From Phyllostachys edulis (taxonomy: Eukaryota; Streptophyta; Magnoliopsida; Poales; Poaceae), in assembly GCA_036346405.1 (NCBI GenBank), contig CM070553.1, positions 71,265,686 through 71,329,685 of the forward strand: 64,000 nucleotides of DNA, read 5' to 3'. The notes below the pieces were generated by a model. That model had not been told where the DNA came from. It saw nothing but the letters and a program-made list of their open reading frames with translations, and made no database searches. Numbering within the stretch: the stretch's first letter is position 1; every line of letters starts with the position of its first letter. Positions 12,835 to 23,022 of the stretch are shown in pieces. The translations under genes and the position numbers were made by a program.

Positions 12835-13500
12835 ATGGCTGGAAGAACTCGTAGTGGTCAGGGTCTGCTAGCTGGTCCGGACGAGGAGCTTCCACCTCCT
12901 CCGACCATGGCTTCGGTTCTTACTCAGATTGAGCAAAACCGTATGGATCAGACCAGGATTCTAGAGGTTATCGCGTGCAACACCTCCACCCTTTCCGGTG
13001 CCTCTAGATCAGAGGGAGGAAGTGGGCATCAGTCGCGTGGGGGACTTGCAGAGTTCCTTCGCACCCAGCCACCCACTTTCTCCAGTCCGAGGACCCATCG
13101 GATCTGAGACGATGGCCGTCGGTTGGTTGAGCTTCAAGCATCGCTCGATGCGGGACCAGGAGAAGGCACTTTTTGTATCCCATCAGTTGGAGGGTGCAGC
13201 TCTTTCATGGTGGGAGAACTTTCTCGCCATGCAGCCCGCAGGCCACACCGTCTCTTGGGAGGAGTTCCGTGTTGCCTTCCGGCGGTCTCACATCCCTGCC
13301 GGTGTGATGAAGCTGAAGAAGAAGGAGTTTCTTGCGCTCAAGCAAGGGCGCAGTTCGGTCACGGAGTACTTGTACGAGTTTAACCACTTGGCTCGTTATG
13401 CTCCTGAGGAGGTGGCCACTGATGAGGCCAAGCAGGAGAAGTTCATGGATGGCTTGTCTGAGGAGCTTCAGGACAAGCTCTCCATCGTTGACTTGGCTCG
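12835..13500 (+). pseudogene. gag: gag of the Tekay-type element, truncated and frameshifted
   Basis: The ATG at 12835 opens MAGRTRSGQG and runs to FLRTQPPTFSS. A small loss near 13090 shifts the frame. The next frame carries the Retrotrans_gag core (pieces ALFVSHQLEGAALSWWENF and FRRSHIPAGVMKLKKKEF, ending near LQDKLSIVDLA). At about 13497-13504 the sequence jumps into the 3' LTR. The zinc knuckle, protease, reverse transcriptase, RNase H and integrase are all missing. Gag would form the virus-like particle of an intact element. Confidence 0.9.
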
Positions 13501-13738
13501 TTATTTGGCCAGTCGGCCCCTTTTGTAATAACTCTCTAAATTATGTATGTCTTTGGTTTAATCTTGTTCGTGCTTAGTTTTATGTCTTGTATGAGATGGA
13601 TGCATAATTTTGTAAAGGGGTGTGTATACTGCATTTCTGGGAAGTATACATATCTCAAAGATACGGGTTATTTGGTTTGTGATGCTAGGGTCAATGGATG
13701 ACTAAGCATTACAAGCCAAATAAGTCGGGGTCCTCACA
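13500..13738 (+). repeat. 3' LTR remnant (last 240 bp)
   Basis: It aligns with 11825-12063 of the 5' LTR with about nine differences by eye, near 4 percent. It ends TCCTCACA and is followed by the target duplication GCATT. Confidence 0.9.
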
Positions 13739-13743
13739 GCATT

Positions 13744-16503
13744 CTTGTCACGAAGTACGTAAACACGGGTCAGACGCCCTTCGCGCAGTATAGATTCTTG
13801 ACGCAGGAAGCATGGGACACCTTTGTGGTTATGAAAACGACGGCCGAATTTAAGGAGCAAAGTGCGGCGCATAAAGCTCTCCAGACATGAAATACTCACC
13901 CGCACAGACTCGGCACCGCTAGGTACGCGGGTAAATACGAGGCATGGGCAGCGGAGGAGGAGAACTCAACCGGGCCATTTCCTGATATCACAGACCCGCG
14001 TTCCCTAAGCTGGTTAAAAGCGAGGGCAAAAGTCTCGTCTTCGGGCAGCATCTTTTTCACAAACCCGGCAGACCAGGAAGTGTCCCAACAAGTGGTAAAT
14101 ATGTCGAACTACCTAGTTAATAAGTCCATAACTTCATAGTGTCTATAATAACATGATGACCTCTTGCAGCGTGACTTGACTGCCCAAGCTTCCCAAGGCT
14201 CCTTCCATGCAGACAGGGAGAAGGATATACTATCTACGGCCTTGGGAAACAAGGAGCACCCAGGTCGCACACGAGGCCTTGGGGTTAACGTACCTTGGAG
14301 TCATGGATTCACGGACGACTACTGCACGTATAGGAGTAGGAAGAGATCCAAGACCGAGCACGACGACCGGTTGGTATATATGATTACTAACAAATTTGAA
14401 GAAAAGATAGCAGCATTGTAGGGTCAAATAGAGATACTCCTGAGCCAGCGGTCGCAAGCCGCCCCCGTTAATTCGGGAGGCAGTTCTCCTCGACGTCGGA
14501 GTAGCGTCGCGTCCGCGCATAATTCTGAACATGACGACGTCCGATTACCGATAGACGACATCAAGGTAGCGTACATCTATGGAATGCACCAAAGATAGAC
14601 CTATAGGACGCCTTAACTAATTGTGTACCGTTTTGTAGGAGCCGACGCCCTGCAAGCTCCAAGTGAGGATGGATGGGTCCCTTTGTATTGAGGCTGCGCA
14701 GGGGATGGTGTATCCATACGAGGAAGGGGCAGTGCAGCACGGTGCCCAGCTGGTGCAGGGTTACGCTAGGGTCCAGGTGGATATGGTACATGTCAATTTC
14801 CGAGCCGTCCCGCTGAAGATTCGCCCGAACGAAGAGATCATAACACTAGGGGATGCCGTCCACTCTTTTATCCAGTGGCCCAAGAAGGACATCGCCCTGG
14901 ACCCAGCAGTGCCGCGATCTGGACATGACCATTCCTCTCCAACGGGACCCTCGATGACTCCACCTCATGTTTCGCCTCAGAAGGCCACCTCTTCGATTCC
15001 CGTGGAGAAGACGCCGAAGGAACAGCAAAAGCGTGCCACCGTATCGGTTCCCGAGTCGTCTCACAAGAAGACGCTGCCAATCGCTAAGGCCAAATCGAAA
15101 TCGACGAACGTTAAGGCGCCTCCCAAGTCCGGGAAGTCCGGGAAGTCCGCGATACCTGGGAACTACATCATCGGAAAACCGTTGTGCTCCGACGCAGTAT
15201 TAATGCACGCGGGATATGCTTGTCAGGCTTTGCATGCCTGGTACTTGGAGAAGACCCAAAAGAAGGGGTGCGATACTGGAATCACCGTCAGATATGAGGA
15301 GAAGCATTTCTTCAACGGGACGAGGTACTTCGTCGTGGGCTTCAACGACTTATATGACCTATTCAACCTCATTGGCCTCGACGTCTCGCTTCTACGATGT
15401 TGGACACTGTAAGTGCGTACAATCAAGTTCTACATTCATGTAATACCGATAAATATCACAACTCATTGCTTATGTATAGATACATGCTGAAAAATGTCCG
15501 GGAATGGAAAGAACCGGTGGGTTTCCTCAACCCATATGTGGTATCGTTGCAAATCATCCAAGAAGACTCGTCCTTCGTCGAGAAATACATAACGAGTTTA
15601 TTGCTTCGTCAGACGAACATGAAGTACATAGTGGTGCCCTACAACCAGGGGTAAGTGTCACTACTTGCTATACAAATTTCATTTGTACTTTATACGCAGC
15701 ACGAACTTAGGTTTAATGACTAGAGCGACATACATGAGTAGGTACCACTGAATCCTTTTAGTTATTATACCCAAGATGAACCATGTGATATACCTTGATT
15801 CCCTAAACCGCAACAAGCACGACTTCAGCGTTCTAAGAGGAATACTCGAGAGGTATGCTCATTTCCTCCTTACATAACTCTATTGTAGTCTTCATTCGTT
15901 TGAAATGGCCGAGGATAACCTTTTCGAATCATGTAGGTCGTTCATCAATTATGTTGCCAACAAAGGAATATACAATGGAAAGAGCGCCCAACTAACACAC
16001 AGGATAGATTTTCCGGTACGCACTAGAACACGATAATCCTATATCATACTTCATAATAACGCGTCTCGAACTGATTATACCTATATATGTAATTCTATTT
16101 TTGCAATGCCGCCAGCAAAAAGATGATGAGTTATGTGCAATCTCGTCTCGCTATCATATGCGCTAATCCTTAGAGCTAGGAAGAAGGATCCTGAGGTTTG
16201 TCAATCTCGAAATAATTATTTCCTAATTATAAATTTAAATATATATAGCTTACCACTTTACTCTTGCTAGCGGCAGTGCCTTGAATTTACAATGTGATGT
16301 ACTCGCTATGGAAGAGATCAAGGACATTCGAGGAAGCTCGCACCTTTATCAACTCGAAATCATTAACGACAACGGAGAGTTTCACTCGTCGCCAACCCGA
16401 GCATCACCCGCCGACACCTCTCAACGTAAACAATTGTAATCCAGTTGTAACTATATCGACAATACTTGAACAAATGCGATCTTTTGTAATTTATTTTGAG
16501 TAA
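13744..16503 (+). pseudogene. CACTA gene 2, 3' part: Transposase_24 end, lysine-rich linker and Ulp1-like protease domain
   Basis: Exons continue the gene broken at 6795. First come the rest of the Transposase_24 region (TKYVNTGQTPFAQYRF, then a DPRSLSWLKARAK-type piece) and a central region near 14164-14560. Exon 14640-15411 carries the piece DAVHSFIQWPKKDIAL (DUF8039-like) and a Ser/Lys/Pro linker. Short exons near 15481-15652, 15740-15854 and 15937-16016 resemble a C48 (Ulp1/SENP) cysteine protease domain with the catalytic-site pieces H-x-ILLVI and YLDSLNR. In-frame stops lie at 13888 (TGA), 14419 (TAG) and 15749, where TGA replaces the usual Trp after the catalytic His. I could not locate the catalytic Cys. 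The role of such domains in CACTA elements is not settled. Confidence 0.8.
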
Positions 16504-16654
16504 TGATCACTTGAGTTGTCAACAATTGATTATCTCTGATGAATCTGTTTTTGTGCATGCTTGAATCTGTTTTTGTGCATGCTTGTTTTCAGAAGGCATG
16601 GCTAGCAATTCCTGAGGCTAGCCAGAAAAACATCAAAAATGTGGTCAGGGGTAT

Positions 16655-17065
16655 GAGCTATCACAGACGATTTTTTGTTAAAACCGTCTGTGAAGGCAAG
16701 TATCAAAGACGGTTTCCACAAAAAACTGTCTGTGATACGAGAATATCACAGACGGTTATCAAAACAAACCGTCTGTGATCCACGAATATCACAGACGGTT
16801 CTCAAGAAAAGCCGTCTGTGATATTCACGGATCACAGACGGTTTTTCTTTAGAACCGTCTGTGATATTCAGATATCACAGACGGTTTTTAGTCGAAACCG
16901 TCTGTGATACTAGACTTCACAGACAGTTTTTGATTAAAACTGTTTGTGATATTGCGTATCACAGACGATTTTTTACCGTCTGTGATAACGGCCTGTTATC
17001 ACAGACCAACAAACATAGACGGTTCGGAAACCGTCTGTGATAACAGTTTCGAACCGTATGTGATG
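16655..17065. repeat. Right subterminal repeat array of the CACTA
   Basis: About twenty copies or variants of CACAGACGGTT and AACCGTCTGTG in alternating orientation, like the left array, close to the right terminus. They are the expected accessory-protein binding sites. Confidence 0.9.
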
Positions 17066-17083
17066 TGGCTTCCTGTAGTAGTA

Positions 17084-17153
17084 TTAGCTACTGATTATAG
17101 AACTAGTTCAGAATACACAAAGAGCTCGGAATCAGTGATCCGAGGTCCTAACA
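17084..17153 (+). mobile_element. Distal end of the LTR hosting the CACTA
   Basis: After the TTA duplication the sequence GCTACTGATTATAGAACTAG continues the host LTR. It matches 60934 onward in a related solo LTR and, inverted, 39900-39965. The LTR appears to end CCTAACA at 17153, where copia sequence begins. Confidence 0.7.
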
Positions 17154-17740
17154 CCCATACAGAATAATTGCTCTTCGTGAGCATCGAATAATGCAGCGAG
17201 ACGACAAAACTCTCCTTCGCTATCATACCCGACGGCGCCTCATCACCGGTGATACAACTTCCCGAAGAGCATGATATGATCTTGAGCGTATACGGATCAA
17301 AAACCTAAGCTCTGATACAACCGATCGAAGGAAAAACGTCACGCTCTTCAGAAAACGATCACGCACACGTGCTGGAAGGGACAACTCCCGTAAAAACTCA
17401 CGGAAGAAAAGAGAAGCTGTTTTGGTGCTGCACTGCAGCTTTTGTTTTTTCCTTTCTATTGCTCGCTTTCTTCTCACATTGCTTCTTACGTTACAAAAAA
17501 CTCAGACCAATCAGCCCCTTATAAAGACTTTATAAAGGTTGTGTATCTCATCCAACTCGAATACGGCCACTACCAAGTTAATACTAAACAAAGATTACCT
17601 AACATCGATGAACAGAAATATCCTGATCTTTTGCAAAAGAACATAACCATAACATTCAATGCAGTCCACAGTCCCCACCAAAACAGAACAATAGGTAGGG
17701 ATGGCTGCTAAGCTTACCATCCACGGACACAGTACTAGAT
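17154..17740 (-). mobile_element. Copia LTR retrotransposon fragment (start of gag, PBS, LTR part)
   Basis: On the minus strand, reading downward from about 17740, there is LTR-like sequence with a TATA-type motif near 17520-17535. A tRNA-Met type primer site follows (complement of GCTCTGATACAA, 17309-17320). Then a frame from an ATG near 17228 contains FVVSLHYSMLTKSNYSVW. That is the DUF4219-type start of copia polyproteins. The fragment is cut at 17154 by the LTR that carries the CACTA. The left limit of the copia LTR near 17700 is uncertain. Confidence 0.65.
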
Positions 17741-17817
17741 AACACATACGCGGTTGTTTAAGTTCAGAGAATTATACCCTAAAAGGCAAAGCAAAACATG
17801 CCGTCTGAAGCCTTCAT

Positions 17818-20800
17818 CTAACATGCAATTGCAGAAGCTTGTGCTTTTCTGGCTCGCTTCACTTTTAATAACTCAACTTCATAGACGAGCCACGAATTTG
17901 CTGGTATTATTCCTACTGCCTCATCACCATAGCTGAAAAGCAAATGCAATCAAGTCAAGTACTGTCTTCAATCTCCTCAAACAAATATGCACAAAATGCG
18001 CGGTTAACATATGCGAACGAAATAGAAGAAGGTAATGAAATGCTTACCCCAGAGCTGGAGGAATGGTAAGTCTCCTTTTGCCACCAACACGCATACCTAC
18101 AGAAAATAGGACCGATCTAAATTTTCAACAATAAATCGTTCCGAAAGGATGGAAGTTGAGCTTTACAATAAAGAAGATAACCAGAAATGCCGATATCCCA
18201 TCCACGAATGACTTTTCCAGCACCTGTAGCCAACAAGAAAAATGTGTTGTTAGTATCTAAGGATTCGGAAGATGGAACAAAAGTCACAGCTTTTGTCAAT
18301 CTTTTACCAAGCTTGAATGTGTGAATGTCTTTGTCGTTAATAGGGTCGACAACTTCCCCATTCATCAACGTACCAACATACTTCACACAAACCTGCACTA
18401 GTAACGTTGGGATTGTAAACATGTAGTTTTTCTTGGGCAGGGAATCTGGTATTTAAGACTGCACGTCTTTGTAGTGATGTGTGATTGAAGAAAAGGCAAC
18501 AGTTCTAAGAAATGGTCCTTGTGTGCAAACAAAGAGAAATATGCTTATACAGCTAATGAGGTGCTACTAAATACCAGCCGACCATGTATGTATCTGATTT
18601 AATCGTAGACAAAGCAGACTAAAGATCCTACAAATGAATGATACAGGTTGAGGATGACCTTGCTGCCATTAGATGCCATTTTGGCATTAGTGTTTCCCAA
18701 AATCAGATCCTGTATTTTCATATCATTATCAAGTGTTTCACTGTGGTTAGGAGGCACTTCAGCTTGTACATGTTCAGAATTTTCAGTCTCTTTATTTTCT
18801 TTTCCAACATCATTTTCGGCAGCACCAGTAAAATAGTAACCTTCATCAGAGATCCTACAAAGATATGCATAAAACATGTGATACACACATAATTAGGGAG
18901 CAAGAGAATGCTGCCAAATGAGGCGGTCAGGTTCATTACGTAATTAGAGGTCGACTTTGCCTGGTAATTTGATCTGTAACATCATTGTGTCCTTCAGTTT
19001 GTGAGGCATTTTGCTCCTGACTGGCAGTTTGGAGAACATCGCCTTCCTGGGTGATCTGATAACCTCGAGCTGGCTCTGCATCCATTGCGTTGGATTCCCT
19101 ATTTGAACAAGAGCAAGAAAAGATACACTGCATTATGCATCAAATGTACCACTGTGTTTGGCAACACGTAAATATTTCTCTAAAGAGGATGACCGACAAT
19201 GTAAATGCAAGTCATTTGAATTTTGAATGATTTTTAGAACATATACTTACATGATTTTAGAATCACATTGCTCATTCAGCTGGTCCTTGACATTATGGCA
19301 TCCTTCAGGGTGTGATGTTCTTTCACATTGCAACACATTTTGATCACCTAGCATCTCCTCTATCCTCAGTATCTTGCACTTCCTTCTGTTAGACAGAAAA
19401 TGCTTCAATACACAGCAAATGAGCTACTAAATTCCAAGCAATAATAAAATATTGCTTCAAATTAAATAGGATGACCGAGAAACTAAATGATTGAATTCAG
19501 AAGATATATACTTCTCTGAATGCATTACTGCTGCATCAGTCTTGGCATCTCTTCTCTTCAAAAAAGCATCGCTTATAGGAAGGTTTTCGTCGTCATCTCC
19601 ATCTTCAATTGAACTTTTAAATATTACATGTTCCAAAATAGGATTCCTTGGAGAAGAATCATTCTTACCATCAGTGTCATTGACTTGATGCTTTTTCTTC
19701 AAGCATGTACCTCTTTCAGTTATACCAGTGGGCTTCTCAAGAACTGCCACATAATGAAAGGAAATTTGTCACAGTTAAGAAAGAATTGTGAACATACATT
19801 ATAGAAGAGATATATTTGGCTTTTAATACATTTTTGATAGATAAGCCTCGCGTCCGGAAACGAAAGGTTTTAACGATATATTTGGACTTCAATACATTTG
19901 TGATAGATAAGCCTTGCATCCGGAAACGGGGGGTTTTAATATTTTACAGCAGGCCAGCCTGGCAATATACATTGGCACGATGCAAATCAACACATATATT
20001 GGATATTGAAATAGAAAAGAATAAAACATGGAAGATAGAGGCAAAAACTATGTTTTTTAAAACAAAACAGTAGGAAAGGATCCTACTGTGTGTGTGTGTG
20101 TATTTATTTATTTATCTAGAAGAAAACAAAAGGTTTAATTACAAAATAAAAGAAAAAAAATAGATCATCATTAAAGTAGACTATGCAGCCATTCTTCTAT
20201 TGATCATGCAAGATACTTTTACTTTGCCCTATGGATAACCATGGCAACTCGTGCTTAAATTTCCTTTTGCAATCTTCAGTTGAGGGTTCAATGGATTGAA
20301 AGGCTTTATTGTTTCTTGTTATCCAGATACTCCAAGCAGTAGCAAGGTTGCTGAAGTTTGTGCTTAAAATCGTTGAGTCCTGTAGCGAGAAGTTTGGTGT
20401 CCTAGTAGTTCAAATTTTCAAATACAAGCACACGTATTAAAGCAAAAGCAGTTGAGCCATTGTTCCTCAGAGATGAGTAACTCTTTCCTTGGCAATTAGT
20501 GTTTTAGTTTAGTTCCAATTTGTACAATTAAGTTCTACTTCAAGTTTCATTATATTTCCTTCTCAAAATGGGAGCTCTAGTCTTCAATTATTGCAAGTCC
20601 TCTTTATAAATATGTGTTATCTTTGTTATTTGATGTGTGTTATCACTGGGCTTAATTCAATGTCCTAACAGTTCCATCATGCTACAATACATCATCTCTC
20701 ACGATATTATCGCCTAGAAGACGTCATGCCTGAGAATACTATCTAGCTTGAATGAATAATCATTTAATACATGTGAAACAGACATCAGTATAGCACATAT

Positions 20801-22737
20801 TTTGTGAAGCAAAGTATTCTACGCTCCAATCAAACCAACAGCAATCAAAATGATGAGACAATTCGCTTGAAGATTGGTTGTGTTTACTTTTCACTATCCA
20901 TCCTCTTACGAACAACGGTGACACTCTACAGAGTTCACTTGCAAATATAAATAGAAGCTTAAAAGGTCTTAAAGAAATAATCCTCAAGTGACACATGGCC
21001 AGTAATTCAAAGCCATGGTGTAAAAATGGGAAGTAATTTAGGTTTCGGATCACGTAAATCTATACCTTCATTTTGGATGTGAGATGGAGGAGGCATACCA
21101 TCATTCTTTGCATTGCCATTGTCAATATCTTTGCCATGAGTGTCCCTGTGTCGACATCAATTAAATATAAAGTAGCAATCCAAAATATTGCATAGAAGAA
21201 AAAATAGAAAAGTGCATCAGCCAAGGAAGCTACCGTTCACTATTGCACCCATGATCACTATTTTGAGAAGTCCTTTCATCTAGAGTGCTGTTGTGAACAT
21301 CTTGTTGCAGCATGATTTCATCAGTTAGAGTCTCCTGTATCCCTGGTGTCTTGCACTTCCTACTGTTAGCCCAAAATAATGCTTCAATACACAGCTAAAA
21401 ATTTGAAGAAAAAAGCAAATGTTGTTTCAAATTTAACAGGATGACTGAGAAACTGAAAGATAGAATTAAAGAGATATATACTTCTCTGAAATTTCTTGAT
21501 GCTTTTTCTTCAAGCATGTACTTTTTGCAGCTTTACCATTGGGCTTCTCGCTATTGCGTCCATGATCACCATTATGAGAACAGATGTAGTATCCTGACAA
21601 GTGTATCGAGCTCTGCCCAAGGACTGAGAAGACAACATTCTCATCCTCAAGATCCAGCTCTAGCTGGCACATGGCAGCACTTGCAGGATTCAAAGCGCAG
21701 AGCCTCACGGGCCTCTTGTCGCCAGAATTGCCCTCTAGCGTGCTCCAACCAAAATGATCGTAATTGCCTAGCGTAGCCTAAAAAATATGAAGCATCAAAA
21801 GTAAATCATACTTTAATTGTCAAGAGTTTTTTAAATGGGGTTTGGGCGTCCAAATAGAAACAAGGGAGAGAGTGCGAGGGATGTTTTTCTTTCTTAATTT
21901 AATTTTTGTAGGTTTCCATCTTAGCTCGCAGCAGGGGACCCATATATTGGAGAAAAATGTGTTCTCACCTTAGTACCTGTAGAGGTACTGTCTAAGATAC
22001 CCTTAAATGTCTTGTAATGTTGTGTGCACTGTTGTTCCAAAATACTATTGCATTGAAAAAAGCATGATGTTTTCTGTTTTGTTGTTGAACCTAAAGAAAT
22101 GGGTTGTGGGTTTATATGATAAAATGGATGACAATTGCAGATCAACATTGAAGTTAATGGAACAGATGTACAAGAATTCGTCTCTCAGAAATACAATGCG
22201 TGCACAGAAGCGGGAATCATCATGGTCTTTTCACAAATTTTGATTTTTGTGAGCACACACATACCAGAGATAGGTTGGTTCATGTACTAAACTTATGAAA
22301 GAAGAAATCAAATACCAGGACCACATCCATCAAATAGAACAGCTTCAGTTCATGTTTTTTAAATATGGAGTATATATATAACTGAGGGTAAGTTCAAAAG
22401 GCACCGAGTCACGCCCCGCTGAAGAGGAAGTGATGCTGGAGCACCGTCTGATTAAGGATGCACTCGAAATAAAGGAATTTTCTCCGACTAACGGTAGTAA
22501 ACAAAGGAAGGAGAAGACAAGAAGAGAGAGAGGTCGAGAGGTTAGTCGACCTTGCTGATTCGGAGGCGGCCATGGGAGGGCTTATGGACGTACGGCTCAC
22601 CAGGCTTCACCTCCACCCCTGCGACCACCATGCAAAATCGCAAATGAATCGGCAGATTAGATTAAAAAGAGTCATCTGGATCATGGAGAGCAAAGGTTGA
22701 GTGCAGATGAGCAGGCTAGTATACCCCAGAACGCCAT
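17818..22737 (-). CDS. Nucleoplasmin-like FKBP-type prolyl isomerase (FKBP43/FKBP53 family), 13 exons, intact
   Basis: Joining exons 22737-22725, 22618-22551, 21777-21482, 21362-21234, 21145-21066, 19743-19512, 19385-19251, 19098-18961, 18854-18659, 18392-18308, 18223-18182, 18096-18048 and 17932-17818 gives 1578 bases: 525 aa plus stop, in frame throughout. The start MAFWGVEVKPG and the following about 95 residues, with VVFSVLGQSSIHLSGYY, form a nucleoplasmin-like domain. Residues about 100-420 are a charged Glu/Asp/Lys-rich linker. The C-terminal about 105 residues are an FKBP domain (VKYVGTLMNG, GKVIRGWDIGISGMR, RRLTIPPALGYGD). Plant relatives are nuclear histone chaperones with prolyl isomerase activity. 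The exon 8 donor is GC rather than GT. By comparison with FKBP12 from memory, two pocket phenylalanines are replaced (Val and His), so isomerase activity may be weak. The exon structure is my prediction. Confidence 0.92.
19808..19942. repeat. Imperfect tandem duplication in FKBP intron 5
   Basis: Two units of about 64 bp follow each other. Each holds 'ATATTTGG.CTT..AATACATTT', 'GATAGATAAGCCT' and 'CCGGAAACG...GGTTTTAA'. The stretch lies between exons 5 and 6 of the FKBP gene. No function is suggested. Confidence 0.8.
20090..20400 (-). mobile_element. 5'-truncated LINE 3' end in FKBP intron 5
   Basis: On the minus strand a short frame at about 20390-20230 reads NLATAWSIWITRNNKAFQ and continues to KFKHELPW. 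This resembles the extreme C-terminus of plant LINE reverse transcriptase proteins (after the zf-RVT region). It is followed toward lower coordinates by AT-rich sequence with a TG/ATTT simple repeat near 20090-20115, as a LINE tail might be. Target duplications were not resolved. Confidence 0.5.
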
Positions 22738-23022
22738 GGTGGAGACCGGAGGATTTGGGAGTGGGAATTAATGGGATGGGGTAGTAGAGTATCTGTACTA
22801 CTCCTCTCCTCCTCCACTGTGTTACTCCGTTTACGAGGCAGTGCACCGCATTGGAAATGGAGTGAAGTAGTGGAGCAACAGGCCGGTGCAGAAGACGAGG
22901 CGTCTCTCCCTCTTCCCTCCCGGGTGCGTGCGGCGATCGAGTTCATAGCTTCGCTTCGGGGCCTGTTTGCTTGGATCCTGTTCCTCATTTTTCAGCCTAC
23001 ATGACATGTATAAGGCCATCTA
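22738..23022 (-). promoter_or_regulatory. FKBP gene 5' region
   Basis: The sequence upstream of the ATG at 22737 is shared with the duplicate at 39116-39394 and ends at 23013. There the duplicate continues differently, while this copy meets nine unrelated bases and then a gypsy LTR at 23023. So the native promoter of the intact gene has been cut short about 280 bp above the start codon. No clear TATA box was recognised. Confidence 0.55.

Larger units (their letters stand above)
6796..13738 (+). mobile_element. Tekay-type Ty3/gypsy LTR retrotransposon, internally deleted
   Basis: The 5-bp target duplication GCATT lies at 6791-6795 and 13739-13743. The element starts TGTAACATCCC and ends GGGGTCCTCACA. 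It has a complete 5' LTR of 5268 bp, a tRNA-Met type primer binding site at 12068 and the first part of gag. Then an abrupt jump leads into the last 240 bp of the 3' LTR. The rest of gag, all of pol and about 5 kb of 3' LTR are missing. The long LTRs, TGGTATCAGAGC site and gag sequence point to the Tekay chromovirus clade of grasses. Confidence 0.93.

Noticed and set aside
21466..21708. Single-exon reading of the minus-strand 80-codon frame as a small gene
   Set aside because: It is exon 3 of the FKBP gene read through its donor site. The same holds for 37817-38059 in the duplicate.
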